Shown: positions 33,997-44,805 of the stretch, in pieces | Position numbering within the stretch: the first letter of the stretch is position 1 | Layout: every line of letters starts with the position of its first letter | DNA from: Hordeum vulgare subsp. vulgare | Taxonomy: Eukaryota > Streptophyta > Magnoliopsida > Poales > Poaceae | Length of the DNA stretch: 64,000 nucleotides | Reading direction: 5' to 3' | Assembly (NCBI RefSeq): GCF_904849725.1 | Contig: NC_058524.1 | Coordinates: forward strand, 352,591,823 to 352,655,822 | The notes under the pieces: generated by a model | What the model saw: only the letters and a program-made list of their open reading frames with translations | What the model was told of the DNA's origin: nothing | The model's database searches: none | Position numbers and translations under genes: made by a program

Positions 33997-36900
33997 CTAG
34001 TGATCCACTCCTGGATTACTCTGGAACCTACCTGCCATACTTATGGCCAGGCTAACATCCGGTCTAGTGCACAACATCGCATACATGATAGAACCTATGG
34101 CTGAAGCATAGGGGACGGAGCGCATATGCTCTCTATCTTCATCAGTTGCTGGGCACTGAGTCTTCCTCAATCTCGTACCTTGTAAAACTGGCAAGAACCC
34201 TTTCTTGGACTGTTCCATTTTGAACCTCTTCAAAACTTTATCAAGGTATGTGCTTTGTGAAAGTCCGATCAGGCGTTTTGATCTATCCCTATAGATCTTA
34301 ATGCCTAGAATGTAAGCAGCTTCTCCTAGGTCCTTCATAGAGAAACTTTTATTCAAGTAACCTTTTATGCTCTCCAAAAGCTCTACGTTGTTTCCAATCA
34401 GTAATATGTCATCCACATATAATATTAGAAACGCCACAGAGCTCCCACTCACTTTCTTGTAAATACAAGATTCTCCAACCACTTGTATAAACCCAAATGC
34501 TTTGATCACCTCATCAAAGCGTTTGTTCCAACTCCGAGATGCTTGCACCAGTCCATAAATGGATCGCTGGAGCTTGCACACCTTGTCAGCATTTTTAGGA
34601 TCGACAAAACCTTCGGGTTGCATCATATACAACTCTTCCTTGAGGAAACCGTTAAGGAACACCGTTTTGACATCCATCTGCCAGATTTCATAATCGAAAA
34701 ATGCAGCTATTGCTAACATGATTCTGACGGACTTAAGCATTGCTACGGGTGAGAAAGTCTCATCGTAGTCAACTCCTGGAACTTGTGAAAACCCCTTTGC
34801 CACAAGTCGAGCTTTATAAACGGTCACATTACCGTCAGCGTCCGTCTTCTTCTTAAAGATCCATTTGTTCTGAATAGCCTTGCGGCCCTCAGGTAGTATC
34901 TCCAAAGTCCACACTTTGTTCTCATACATGGATCCTATCTCGGATTTCATGGCTTCTAGCCATTTGTTGGAATCTGGGCCCACCATTGCTTCTTCATAAT
35001 TTGCAGGTTCATTGTTGTCTAACAACATGATTGATAAGACGGGATTACCGTACCACTCTGGAGCAGCGCGTGATCTCGTCGACCTGCGTGGTTCAACAGA
35101 AACTTGAACTGGAGTTTCATGATCATCATCATTAACTTCCTCCTCAACCGGCGTCGCAACGACAAAGGTTTCCCCTTGCTCCGCGCCACCATCCAGAGGG
35201 ATGAGAGGTTCGACAACCTCGTCAAGTTCTATCTTCCTCCCACTCAATTCTCTCGAGAGAAACTCCTTCTCGAGAAAAGCTCCGTTTTTAGCAACAAACA
35301 CTTTGCCCTCGGATTTGAGATAGAAGGTGTACCCAACTCTCTCTTTTGGGTAACCTATGAAGACGCACTTTTCCGCTTTGGGTTCCAGCTTTTCAGGCTG
35401 AAGCTTTTTGACATAAGCATCACATCCCCAAACTTTAAGAAACGACAACTTTGGCCTTTTGTCATACCACAGTTCGTATGGTGTCGTCTCAACGGATTTT
35501 GATGGTGCCCTATTTAAAGTGAATGCAGCTGTTTCTAATGCATAACCCCAAAATGATAACGGCAAATCAGTAAGAGACATCATAGATCGCACCATCTCTA
35601 ACAAAGTACGATTACGACGTTCGGACACACCATTACGCTGTGGTGTTCCAGGCGGTGTTAACTGCGAAACAATTCCACATTGTCTGAAGTGAGCACCAAA
35701 CTCGAAACTCAGATATTCACCCCCACGATCTGATCGTAGGAACTTGATCTTCTTGTTACGATGATTTTCCACTTCACTCTGAAATTGCTTGAACTTTTCA
35801 AATGTTTCAGACTTGTGCTTCATCAAGTAGACATAACCATATCTACTTAAATCGTCAGTGAAGGTGAGAAAATAACGATATCCGCCGCGTGCCTCTACGC
35901 TCATTGGACCACACACATCGGTATGTACGATTTCCAACAAGTCACTTGCACGCTCCATTGTTCCGGAGAACAGAGTCTTAGTCATCTTGCCCATGAGGCA
36001 TGGTTCGCACGTGTCAAGTGAATCAAAGTCAAGTGACTCCAAAAGTCCATCAGCATGGAGTTTCTTCATGCGCTTTACACCAATATGACCGAAGCGGCAG
36101 TGCCACAAAAATATGGCGCTATCATTGTTTACTCTAACTCTTTTGGTCTCAATGTTATGTATATGCGTATCGCTATCAAGATTCAATATGAACAATCCTC
36201 TCACATTCGGTGCATGACCATAAAAGATGTTACTCATAGAAATAGAACAACCATTATTCTCAGACTTAAAAGAGTAACCGTCTCGCAATAAACAAGATCC
36301 AGATATAATGTTCATGCTCAACGCAGGCACTAAATAAAAACGATTTAAGTTCATCACTAATCCCGATGGTAGCTGAAGTGACACTGTGCCGACGGCGATT
36401 GCATCAACCTTGGAACCATTTCCTACGCGCATCGTCACTTCGTCTTTTGCCAGCCTTCGTCTATTCCGCAGTTCCTGCTTCGAGTTGCAAATGTGAGCAA
36501 CAGAACCGGTAACGAATACCCAGGCACTACTACGAGAGCCGGTTAAGTACACATCAATAACATGTATATCAAATATACCTGATTTTTCTTTGCCCGCCTT
36601 CTTATCTGCCAGATACTTGGGGCAATTGCGCTTCCAATGACCCATACCCTTGCAATAGAAGCACTCTGTTTCAGGCTTAGGTCCAGCCTTGGGTTTCTTC
36701 GGCGGATTGGCAACAGGCTTGCCGCTCTTCTTCGAATTGCCCTTCCTGCCTTTGCCGTTTCTCTTGAAACTAGTGGTCTTGCTCACCATCAACACTTGAT
36801 GCTCTTTACGGAGTTCAGACTCTGCGACTTTCAGCATCGCAAACAACTCGCCGGGAGACTTGTTCATCCCTTGCATGTTGTAGTTCAACACAAAGCCTTT

Positions 36901-37416
36901 ATAGCTTGGCGGCAGTGATTGAAGGATTCTGTCAGTGATAGCTTCTTGCGGGAGTTCAATCCCCAGCTCAGCTAGACGGTTTGAGTACCCAGACATTTTG
37001 AGCACATGTTCACTGACAGACGAGTTTTCCTCCATCTTGCCAGCATAAAATTTATCGGAGGTCTCATACCTCTCGATCCGGGCGTTCTTCTGAAAGATAA
37101 ACTCCAACTCCTGGAACATCTCAAATGCTCCATGACGCTCAAAGCGACGTTGAAGTCCCGGTTCTAAGCCATACAAGACTGCACATTGAACTATTGAGTA
37201 GTCCTCCTTACGTGCTAGCCAAGCGTTCTTAACATCCTGATCAGCCGTAGCGGGTGGTTCATCTCCTAGCGCAGCATTAAGGACATAATCCTTCTTCCCA
37301 ACTTGTAAGATTAGCTTAAGATTACGAGCCCAGTCTACAAAGTTGCTTCCATCATCTTTCAACTTAGCTTTCTCTAGAAACGTATTAAAATTCAGGATGA
37401 CTGTTGCGTGAGCCAT
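33997..37416 (-). CDS. gag-pol: Copia polyprotein Gag-PR-INT-RT, 1139 aa, inactive protease
   Basis: Gag occupies residues 1 to about 280, with a CCHC knuckle at 252-265 (CFYCKGMGHWKRNC). The protease site reads VFVTGSVAHI with Val at 302, where the family has the catalytic Asp of D-T/S-G. Integrase has H439, H444, C470, C473 and catalytic D500, D563 and E599 (35 residues between the last two). RT has QMDVKTVFLNG with D915 and YVDD with D1002-D1003. The C-terminus ends GVDH at a TAG in place of a Trp codon, so RNase H is cut off. The start MAHATVIL lies just after the leader. Active Copia elements make one such protein and cut it with their own protease, which this one cannot do. Confidence 0.95.
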   Translation of the reverse strand: MAHATVILNFNTFLEKAKLKDDGSNFVDWARNLKLILQVGKKDYVLNAALGDEPPATADQDVKNAWLARKEDYSIVQCAVLYGLEPGLQRRFERHGAFEMFQELEFIFQKNARIERYETSDKFYAGKMEENSSVSEHVLKMSGYSNRLAELGIELPQEAITDRILQSLPPSYKGFVLNYNMQGMNKSPGELFAMLKVAESELRKEHQVLMVSKTTSFKRNGKGRKGNSKKSGKPVANPPKKPKAGPKPETECFYCKGMGHWKRNCPKYLADKKAGKEKSGIFDIHVIDVYLTGSRSSAWVFVTGSVAHICNSKQELRNRRRLAKDEVTMRVGNGSKVDAIAVGTVSLQLPSGLVMNLNRFYLVPALSMNIISGSCLLRDGYSFKSENNGCSISMSNIFYGHAPNVRGLFILNLDSDTHIHNIETKRVRVNNDSAIFLWHCRFGHIGVKRMKKLHADGLLESLDFDSLDTCEPCLMGKMTKTLFSGTMERASDLLEIVHTDVCGPMSVEARGGYRYFLTFTDDLSRYGYVYLMKHKSETFEKFKQFQSEVENHRNKKIKFLRSDRGGEYLSFEFGAHFRQCGIVSQLTPPGTPQRNGVSERRNRTLLEMVRSMMSLTDLPLSFWGYALETAAFTLNRAPSKSVETTPYELWYDKRPKLSFLKVWGCDAYVKKLQPEKLEPKAEKCVFIGYPKERVGYTFYLKSEGKVFVAKNGAFLEKEFLSRELSGRKIELDEVVEPLIPLDGGAEQGETFVVATPVEEEVNDDDHETPVQVSVEPRRSTRSRAAPEWYGNPVLSIMLLDNNEPANYEEAMVGPDSNKWLEAMKSEIGSMYENKVWTLEILPEGRKAIQNKWIFKKKTDADGNVTVYKARLVAKGFSQVPGVDYDETFSPVAMLKSVRIMLAIAAFFDYEIWQMDVKTVFLNGFLKEELYMMQPEGFVDPKNADKVCKLQRSIYGLVQASRSWNKRFDEVIKAFGFIQVVGESCIYKKVSGSSVAFLILYVDDILLIGNNVELLESIKGYLNKSFSMKDLGEAAYILGIKIYRDRSKRLIGLSQSTYLDKVLKRFKMEQSKKGFLPVLQGTRLRKTQCPATDEDREHMRSVPYASAIGSIMYAMLCTRPDVSLAISMAGRFQSNPGVDH

Positions 37417-38319
37417 GATCTACAACACAAATATATTCAAAGTGGACTTAGACTATGTTCAAGATAATTAGAGTTCAACTTACTCAAATTATATGCTAAA
37501 CTCCCACTCAAAAAGTACATCTCTCTAGTCATTTGAGTGGTTCATGATCCACTTACACTATCCCAAGTCCGATCATCACGTGAGTCGAGTATAGTTTCAG
37601 TGGTAAGCATCCCTATGCTAATCATATCAACTATATGATTCATGATTGACCTTTCGGTCTCATGTGTTCCGAGGCCATGTCTGCACATGCTAGGCTCGTC
37701 AAGCTTAACCCGAGTGTTCCGCTGTGCGCAACTGTTTTGCACCCGTTGTATGTGAACGTTGAGTCTATCACACCCGATCATCACGTGGTGTCTCGAAACG
37801 ACGAACTGTAGAAACGGTGCACAGTCGGGGAGAACACAATTTCGTCTTGAAATTTTAGTGAGAGATCACCTCATAATGCTACCGTCGTTCTTAGCAAAAT
37901 AAGGTGCATAAAAGGATTAACATCACATGCAATTCATAAGTGACATGATATGGCCATCATCACGTGCTTCTTGATCTCCATCACCAAAGCACCGGCACAA
38001 TCTTCTTGTCACCGGCGCCACACCATGATCATCCATCAACGTGTTGCCATCGGGGTTGTCGTGCTACTTATGCTATTACTACTAAAGCTACGTCCTAGCA
38101 AAATAGTAAACGCATCTGCAAGCACAAACGTTAGTATAAAGACAAACCTATGGCTCCTGCCGGTTGCCGTACCATCGACGTGCAAGTCGATATTTCTATT
38201 ACAACATGATCATCTCATACATCCAATATATCACATCACATTGTTGGCCATATCACATCACAATCATACCCTGCAAAAACAAGTTAGACGTCCTCTAATT
38301 TTGTTGTTGCATGTTTTAC
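37417..38319 (-). other. Copia untranslated leader
   Basis: About 900 bp between the ATG of the polyprotein and the captured gag copy. It holds only short open frames. This is the position of the packaging and leader region in this group. Its distal end, which should carry the PBS, is missing. Confidence 0.8.
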
Positions 38320-38423
38320 GCGGTGGACAACCCTTCATCTCACGATGGAGAATGTATCTGAGCACCAGGCAGTCTGTGCTTTCAAGGCTAGCGTCAGATA
38401 CACAGATTTGTACTTGAAGTTTG
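38320..38423 (+). repeat. 104-bp copy of neighbouring gag inside the Copia element
   Basis: Identical, base for base as far as I can read, to 31531-31634, which is element A gag immediately outside the other Copia LTR. It starts GCGGTGGACAACCC, ends CTTGAAGTTTG, and includes the GTTTG target site. It abuts the inner edge of the 5' LTR exactly where the PBS should be. No TGGTATCAGAGC-like sequence is left. Confidence 0.95.
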
Positions 38424-40253
38424 TGATGGGGAACGTCGCATGGGAAACAAAAATTTTCCTACGCGCACGAAGACCTATCATGGTGATGTCCATCTACGAG
38501 AGGGGATGAGTGATCTACGTACCCTTGTAGACCGTACAGCAGAAGCGTTAGAGAACGCGGTTGATGTAGTGGAACGTCCTCACGTCCCTCGATCCGCCCC
38601 GCGAACAATCCTGCGATCAGTCCCACGATCTAGTACCGAACGGACGGCACCTCCGCGTTCAGCACACGTACAGCTCGACGATGATATCGGCCTTCTTGAT
38701 CCAGCAAGAGAGACGGAGAGGTAGAAGAGTTCTCCGGCAGCGTGACGGCGCTCCGGAGGTCGGTGATGACCTTGTCTCAACAGGGCTCCGCCCGAGCTCC
38801 GCAGAAACGCGATCTAGAGGAAAAACCGTGGAGGTATGTGGTCGGGCTGCCGTGGAAAAGTCGTCTCAAATCAGCCCTAAAACCTCCATATATATAGGTG
38901 GGAGGGAGGGGGCCTTGCCTTGGGGTCCAAGGACCCTCAAGGGGGTCGGCCGAGCCAAGGGGGAGGACTCTCCCCCCCCAAACCGAGTTGGACTAGGTTT
39001 GGTGGGAGGGAGTCCCCCTCCCTTCCCACCTCCTCCCTTTTTTTTCCTTTTTCCTTTGATTTCTTATCCTTGGTGCATAGGGCCCTTTTGGGCTGTCCCA
39101 CCAGCCCACTAAGGGCTGGTGCACCACCCTTATAGCATGTGGGCTTCCCCGGGGTGGGTTGCCCCCCCCCCCCCCGGTGAGCTCCCGGAACCCATTCGTC
39201 ATTCCCGGTACATTCCCGGTAACTCCGAAAAACCTTCCGGTAATCAAATGAGGTCATCCTATATATCAATCTTCGTTTCCGGACCATTCCGGAAACCCTC
39301 GTGACGTCCATGATCTCATCCGGGACTCTGAACAACATTCGGTAACCAACCATATAACTCAAATACGCATAAAACAACGTCGAACCTTAAGTGTGCAGAC
39401 CCTGCGGGTTCGAGAACTATGTAGACATGACCCGAGAGACTCCTCAGTCAATATCCAATAGCGGGACCTGGATGCCCATATTGGATCCTACATATTCTAC
39501 GAAGATCTTATCGTTTGAACCTCAGTGTCAAGGATTCGTATAATCCCGTATGTCATTCCCTTTGTCCTTCGGTATGTTACTTGCTCGAGATTCGATCGTC
39601 AGTATCCGCATACCTATTTCAATCTCGTTTACCGGCAAGTCTCTTTACTCGTTCCGTAATACAAGATCCCGCAACTTACACTAAGTTACATTGCTTGCAA
39701 GGCTTGTGTGTGATGTTGTATTACCGAGTGGGCCCCGAGATACCTCTCCGTCACACGGAGTGACAAATCCCAGTCTTGATCCATACTAACTCAACTAACA
39801 CCTTCGGAGATACCTGTAGAGCATCTTTATAGTCACCCAGTTACGTTGCGACGTTTGATACACACAAAGCATTCCTCCGGTGTCAGTGAGTTATATGATC
39901 TCATGGTCATAGGAATAAATACTTGACACGCAGAAAACAGTAGCAACAAAATGACACGATCAACATTCTACGTCTATTATTTTGGGTCTAGTCCATCACG
40001 TGATTCTCCTAATGACGTGATCCAGTTATCAAGCAACAACACCTTGTTCATAATCAGAAGACACTGACTATCATCGATCAACTGGCTAGCCAACTAGAGG
40101 CATGCTAGGGACGGTGTTTTGTCTATGTACCCACACATGTAAATGAGTCTTCATTCAATACAATTATAGCATGGATAATAAACTATTATCTTGATACAGG
40201 AATTATAATAATAACTATATATTTATTATTGCCTCTAGGGCATAATTCCAACA
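38424..40253 (-). repeat. Copia 5' LTR
   Basis: 1830 bp. On the minus strand it runs TGTTGGAATTATGCCC to GACGTTCCCCATCA. The inner terminus reads TCA where CCAACA is expected for this group, and the same change is in the 3' LTR. It retains the TATA region (38886-38898) missing from the 3' LTR. Confidence 0.9.
38886..38898 (-). promoter_or_regulatory. TATA box of Copia 5' LTR
   Basis: The minus strand reads CCTATATATATGG, about 1.36 kb into the LTR and some 460 bp from its end, the usual promoter position in long Copia LTRs. It is absent from the 3' LTR through a 46-bp deletion. Confidence 0.7.
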
Positions 40254-40258
40254 GTTTG

Positions 40259-40640
40259 GTCATACAGGCGACATGTCCATGAGTAAGATGATGGAGATTG
40301 TTGCCCGACACGCAAACGGCAAAGAAGAAGACTGCATCTGCAGCGGTAAAGGGAATGAAGTCGACAATGATGCCGATAGCAATTCCAATCAGAAGCAGAA
40401 GCGCAAGGCTGATGGTTCCACTCCAGCAGAAGCAGCCGCCCTGGCGGCACAAGGAAAGTACAAGGGAAAGTTCAAATAATAGTTTCCCCCAAGAAGTCCA
40501 AGGGTCAGTCGGATGTTCTGGATCAGCCGTGTGTGCTTCACACGATGAAAGATGATGACGGCAACCTGATATTGCCTAAGCACACCACTCGTCAGTGCAG
40601 ACTGTTGATCCAATAGTTTTAAGAGGATCAATCGAGTGAA
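40259..40640 (+). pseudogene. gag: gag of element A, C-terminal part
   Basis: Resumes after the Copia insertion: HTGDMSMSKMMEIVARHANG, then a Lys/Gln-rich tail (KQKRKADG, AAQGKYKGKFK) ending in a stop at 40477-40479. No zinc knuckle of CCHC type is seen in the surviving part. Frame changes follow before the protease. Confidence 0.65.
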
Positions 40641-40703
40641 AAAGTTGTTGAAAAGGATAACAATGAAGAGAAAGATGATTTCCCAAAGGTTCAAGCAACC
40701 CTG

Positions 40704-41399
40704 ATGATTTTTGCTGATGTCGAGCGCAGGAGTCGATTGAAGGTCATCAACAAAGAAGTCAATATGGCTATGCCCTCCAACCCCACATACTTCAAGTGGT
40801 CACAGACGCTCATAACATTTGATCACTCGGATCACCCAACTCTTGTCACTACCCCTGGTCGACAGGCTCTGGTGGTCAACCCAGTTGTGGAGGGTGTTCG
40901 GCTTCGCAAGGTCCTGATGGATGGAGGGAGCATACTGAACATTTTATATGCAGAAACTCTTAAGGGGATGGGCATTCCGATGTACCGAATCAGCGAGAGC
41001 ACTATGCAATTTCATGGAGTCATTCCAGGAAAGAAGGCCAAGTCACCCGGCCAGATTGCTTTTGACTTTGTTTTTGGCTCCGACAAGAACTTTCACAGGG
41101 AGAAGTTGACATTTGAGGTGGTAGATTTCCAGAGTGCATACCATGCCATCCTTGGCCATCTAGCCTATGCTCGTTTCATGGCCCGACCATGTTACGTGTA
41201 TCTGAAGATGAAGATGCCAGGACCCAAGGGAGTCATTACAGTTACAGACAATCGACAGAGAGCCGAAGAGTGCTTACAACAAGGCTCTAAAATTGCTGAT
41301 CAGCAGATGGCTGTGATTGAACTCAAGGAGTATCGGAAGAATGTTGATCCTGCTGACTTGATGCGCTCCAAGAACCCCGCATCTAAGTCTGCTTTCTAA
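40704..41399 (+). pseudogene. pro: Aspartic protease of element A
   Basis: 231 codons. Protease motif KVLMDGGSILNILYAETL at about residues 72-90 (D-G-G-S, the form normal for this Gypsy lineage) and AILGHLAYARFMA as the later conserved block. It ends at a stop at 41397-41399, where related elements continue toward RT. The cleavage product would process the Gag-Pol precursor. Intact as an open frame but cut off from gag and RT by stops. Confidence 0.75.
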
Positions 41400-42889
41400 T
41401 CGACACGTGAAGTCAAGCCAGTGAGTATCGACCCGATAGATCCCAACGCGGCTCCGACAAACATATCCACAACAGTCGACACCAAATAGGAAGATGAGCT
41501 CATCCAGTTCCTCCATGAGAACTGGGACATCTTCGAATGGAAGCCTGCTGACATCCTGGGTGTACCCACGAAGCTGGCTGAGCATCGCTTGAGAGTGGAT
41601 CTGAAGGCAACGCTTGTCAAGGAGCGTTTGTGATGGTCCATTGTGGAAAAGAGAAAAGCAATCGACGAAGAGGTGGCGCGACTCTTGGAGGCCAAATTCA
41701 TTCGCGAGGTCTACCACTTAGAGTAGCTCCGAATGTCATCATGGTCCCAAAGAAGGACAAATCCCTTCGTATGTGTATCAACTTCAAGAACATTAATAAG
41801 GTATGCCCGAAAGATCACTTCCTGCTCCCCCGCATTGATCAAATTGTCGATTCGACTATGGGGTGTGAGCGTTTATCTTTTCTTGATGCTTATTCTGGCT
41901 ACCATCAGATCCGTCTGTTTGGTCCAGACGAAATAAAAACGGCCTTCATCACCCCTTTCGGGTGTTCCTATTATATCACCATGCCTTTTGGTCTGAAGAA
42001 TGCTAGTGCAACTTCCATGCGTATGATCCAGAAGTGCATGCTTTATCAGATCAATCGGAATGTTGAAGCATACATGGATGATATTGTGGTCAAGTCACGC
42101 AAAGGTTTCGACCTGCTGACTGACCTAGCACACACATTCGCCAACCTGAGGAAGCACGACATTAAGCTAAACCCAGCTAAGTGCACTTTCGGAGTCCCTC
42201 ACGGCCAGTTACTTGGTTTCCTCATTTACGAACGTGGGATCGACATTAACCCCGAGAAGATCGGCGCCATTGTCCGGATGCAAAGCCTCGTGCGGGTGCA
42301 CGACGTAGAGAAGCTCACAGGCTGTTTGGCAACATTCAATCGGTTCATCTCTCATCTCGGTGAGAAGGCATTGCCTTTATATCGACTAATGAAAAAATCA
42401 AATGTGTTCGAGTGGAATGACGAAGCAGAAGCAGTGTTTGTGGAGCTCAAAGCCCTGCTTTCCACCCAACCAGTGCTTGTTGCTCCGCACAGCAAAGAAC
42501 CACTACTCTTATACATCGTAGCTACAAATCAGGTCATCATCACGGTTCTAACCGCCGAGAGAGAAGAAGAAGGCAAAGCCTACAAGGTCCGGCGCCAAGT
42601 CTATTACATTTCTGAACTTTTGACCCCTTCGAAGCAAAGGTATCCCCATTACCAGAAGCTTCTATATGGAATATACTTGTCAGCGAAGAAGGTGGTGCAT
42701 TACTTTCAAGATCATTCGATATCAGTCATCAGCGATGCCCCACTATCAGAGATTCTTCACAAACGAGACGCAACGGGTCAAGTAGCTAAATGGGCCATGG
42801 AGTTGCTATATTTGGACATAAAATTTGACGCAAAGAAAGCTATCAAGTCTCAGGCTCTTGCTAATTTCATGGCCGAGTGGCTGGAATAA
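41400..42889 (+). pseudogene. pol: Reverse transcriptase and pol RNase H of element A
   Basis: 41400-41728 is RT connector sequence in shifting frames (ENWDIFEWKPADILGVP, then stops at 41631-41633 and 41724-41726). From about 41729 the frame is open to 42889: NVIMVPKKDKSLRMCINF, LSFLDAYSGYHQIRL with the first catalytic Asp, TMPFGLKNA, and EAYMDDIVVKS with the YMDD box near 42070. The connection region and RNase H-like part (LLLYIVATNQVIITVL, QRYPHYQKLLYGIYLSAKKV) follow; its first catalytic Asp is not evident, as is common in Tat elements where the second RNase H takes over. The open frame's first 30 or so codons (from 41630) are out of register and not part of RT. Confidence 0.85.
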
Positions 42890-43637
42890 CAGCAGCCAGC
42901 TTAGATTCACTCGGCACACTTGACTATGTTCTTCGATGGTCCAAAATGTTAAATGGGTCTGATGCTGGTGTGGTGTTGGTGTCTCCAAAAGGCGACAAGC
43001 TTAATTATGTCCTCCAGATTCATTTTGATTCCTCCAACAATGAGGTTGAGTATGAAGCCCTCCTCTACGGGTTGTGTATGGCCATCTCACTTGGCTCCGA
43101 CGCCTGATGGTATACAACGACTCCGGTTTGGTGGTCAATCAGGTGATGAAGGAATGGGATGTGAGGAACCCCGCCATGACTGGATACTGCAATGCATTAA
43201 GGAAACTTGAAAAGAAGTTTGAAGGTCTGGAGCTCCACCATGTTCCGCGACTGAAAAACCAAGCGGCGGATGAATTGGCCAAGATTGGATCCACTCGGAA
43301 ACCTATCCCACACAATGTGTTCCTGGAGCACTTGCATACTCCTTCGGTGCAAGAGGATCCATTCACTAAAGAGCCCCCACAATCGGTGAGCATATCCAAT
43401 CCGACTGAGAGTGACGTCCCAGCGGTGATTGATCTAGTTATTGAAATCTTGGTGATAACCCCCAAGTTGACAGTACCATACATCGCATACATCCTGAGAA
43501 GAGAACTCCGTGAAGATGAAGTCGAAGCCAAGAAGATTGTCCGTAGGTCAAAAGCTTTTACTGTGATCGGCGATCAGCTGTACAAAGAAAGTGGTACCAG
43601 CGTAGCTCAATGGTGCATCTCCCATGAGGGGGGTTGA
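42890..43637 (+). pseudogene. Second (additional) RNase H of element A
   Basis: An extra RNase H between pol RNase H and integrase marks the Tat lineage. MFFDG (from 42925) carries the first Asp, then a 1-base frameshift leads to SKMLNGSDAGVVLVSP. NNEVEYEALLYGL carries the Glu. After another frameshift near 43107, NDSGLVVNQVMKEW carries the third acid and RLKNQAADELAKIG the last block. The frame stays open to 43637 through the linker to integrase. With two frameshifts it cannot be made as one protein. Confidence 0.8.
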
Positions 43638-44700
43638 CTGATTCTGGAAGAAATCCACTCGGGGGCATGTGGTCATCCTGCTTCCTCACGGACCATTGTT
43701 GCCAAAGCATACTGAGCCAGGTTCTTTTGGCCACGTGCAAATGAAATGGCCAAAGATATCGTTGATCACTACAGAGGTGGCCAATTCTATTCCAATCTAT
43801 CCCACAAACCCGCGTCTGCCTTGAAGACCATCCCACTCGTGTGGCCATTTTTTTTGGGGTCTCGATATTGCCGGCCCCTTCCGAACAGGTCAGACTGAAT
43901 TTACACACTTACTTGTTGCAGTCGACAAGTTTACTAAATGGATTGAAGCCAAGCCAATAAAGAAGTTGGACTCGTGCATCGCCATCAAGTTCATGAGAGA
44001 TATAACATTTCGGTATGGGGTTCCTCACAGCATCATAACGGACAATGGCTCCAACTTCGATTCAGAGGAGTTCAGGCGCTTTTGCTCTGCTCAAGGAACT
44101 CGAGTGGATTATGCGTCCATCACACACCCCCAAACCAATGGACAAGCTGAGCGGGCAAACGGGCTTATACTTCAAGGGCTGAAACCACGACTCATGCGGG
44201 ACTTGGAACATGCAGCTGGTGCCTGAGTAACTGAACTGCCATCTGTTTTGTGGGGCTTGAGAAGAACCGCTAAGCGGTCGACTGGACGCACACCCTTGTT
44301 CCTGGTGTATGGAGCTGAAGCTATCATGTCGAGTGATATCCTTCATAACTCTCCTCGTGTGGATTTGTACTCAGAAGCTGAAGCTGAACAGGCGCGGCAG
44401 GATGGAGTGGATATCTTGGAGGAAGAGCGTGAGATGGCCTTGATTCGATCGACTACATATCAACAGGGTCTTCGCCATTTCCATGCAAGACATCTGAGGA
44501 GTCGGGCGTTCCACGAAGGCAATTTGGTGCTCCGGGTGGATCAGGAAAGACCTCACAAGTTAGCCCCTACGTGGGAGGGGCCATTCGTCATCACCAAGGT
44601 ACTGAACAATGGAGCTTATCATCTCTACAACCTCAAGACGAGGGCCGACGAACCCCGAGCTTGGAATGCATACCTGCTCCGACGTTTTTATGCTTGGTAA
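43638..44700 (+). pseudogene. int: Integrase of element A
   Basis: The N-terminal zinc-binding part is damaged: FFWPRANEMAKDIVDHYRGG has lost the usual Cys pair, and stops lie at 43636-43638 and around 43711. The core is split by a frameshift in an 8-T run near 43850. The catalytic set is still readable: D in LDIAGPFRTG, D in IITDNGSNFDSEEF, E in QTNGQAERANG. A TGA at 44224-44226 splits the rest, which runs to 44700 as a C-terminal domain (GRTPLFLVYGAEAIMSSD, GPFVITKVLNNGAYHLYNL). Last sense gene of A. Confidence 0.85.
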
Positions 44701-44805
44701 ATGGTTGGAATGATGTAATAAGAGAGTTTACTGAACAATGTTGCTTATCGAAGTCATAAGTTCTTCAATTTGTGCCGATTCCAATCGAGAAGTTTCTCGC
44801 CCAAA

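Larger units (their letters stand above)
31635..40253 (-). mobile_element. Copia retrotransposon, Angela/BARE/WIS-like, nearly complete but defective
   Basis: 8619 bp on the minus strand, flanked by GTTTG (31630-31634 and 40254-40258). The 5' LTR is at 38424-40253, the 3' LTR at 31635-33383, with a PPT at 33384-33398. A single long polyprotein (33997-37416) plus the RNase H remainder (33436-33996) is preserved. Defects: no PBS at the 5' LTR (a 104-bp gag copy is there), loss of the protease catalytic Asp, a nonsense codon before RNase H, and a TATA deletion in the 3' LTR. The gene order Gag-PR-INT-RT-RH is standard for Copia. It is inserted in gag of element A. Confidence 0.95.

Noticed and set aside
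41630..41728. N-terminal part of the long RT open frame
   Set aside because: Out of register with RT; related elements show the conserved connector in other frames, so it is an accident of a nonsense and frameshift region.
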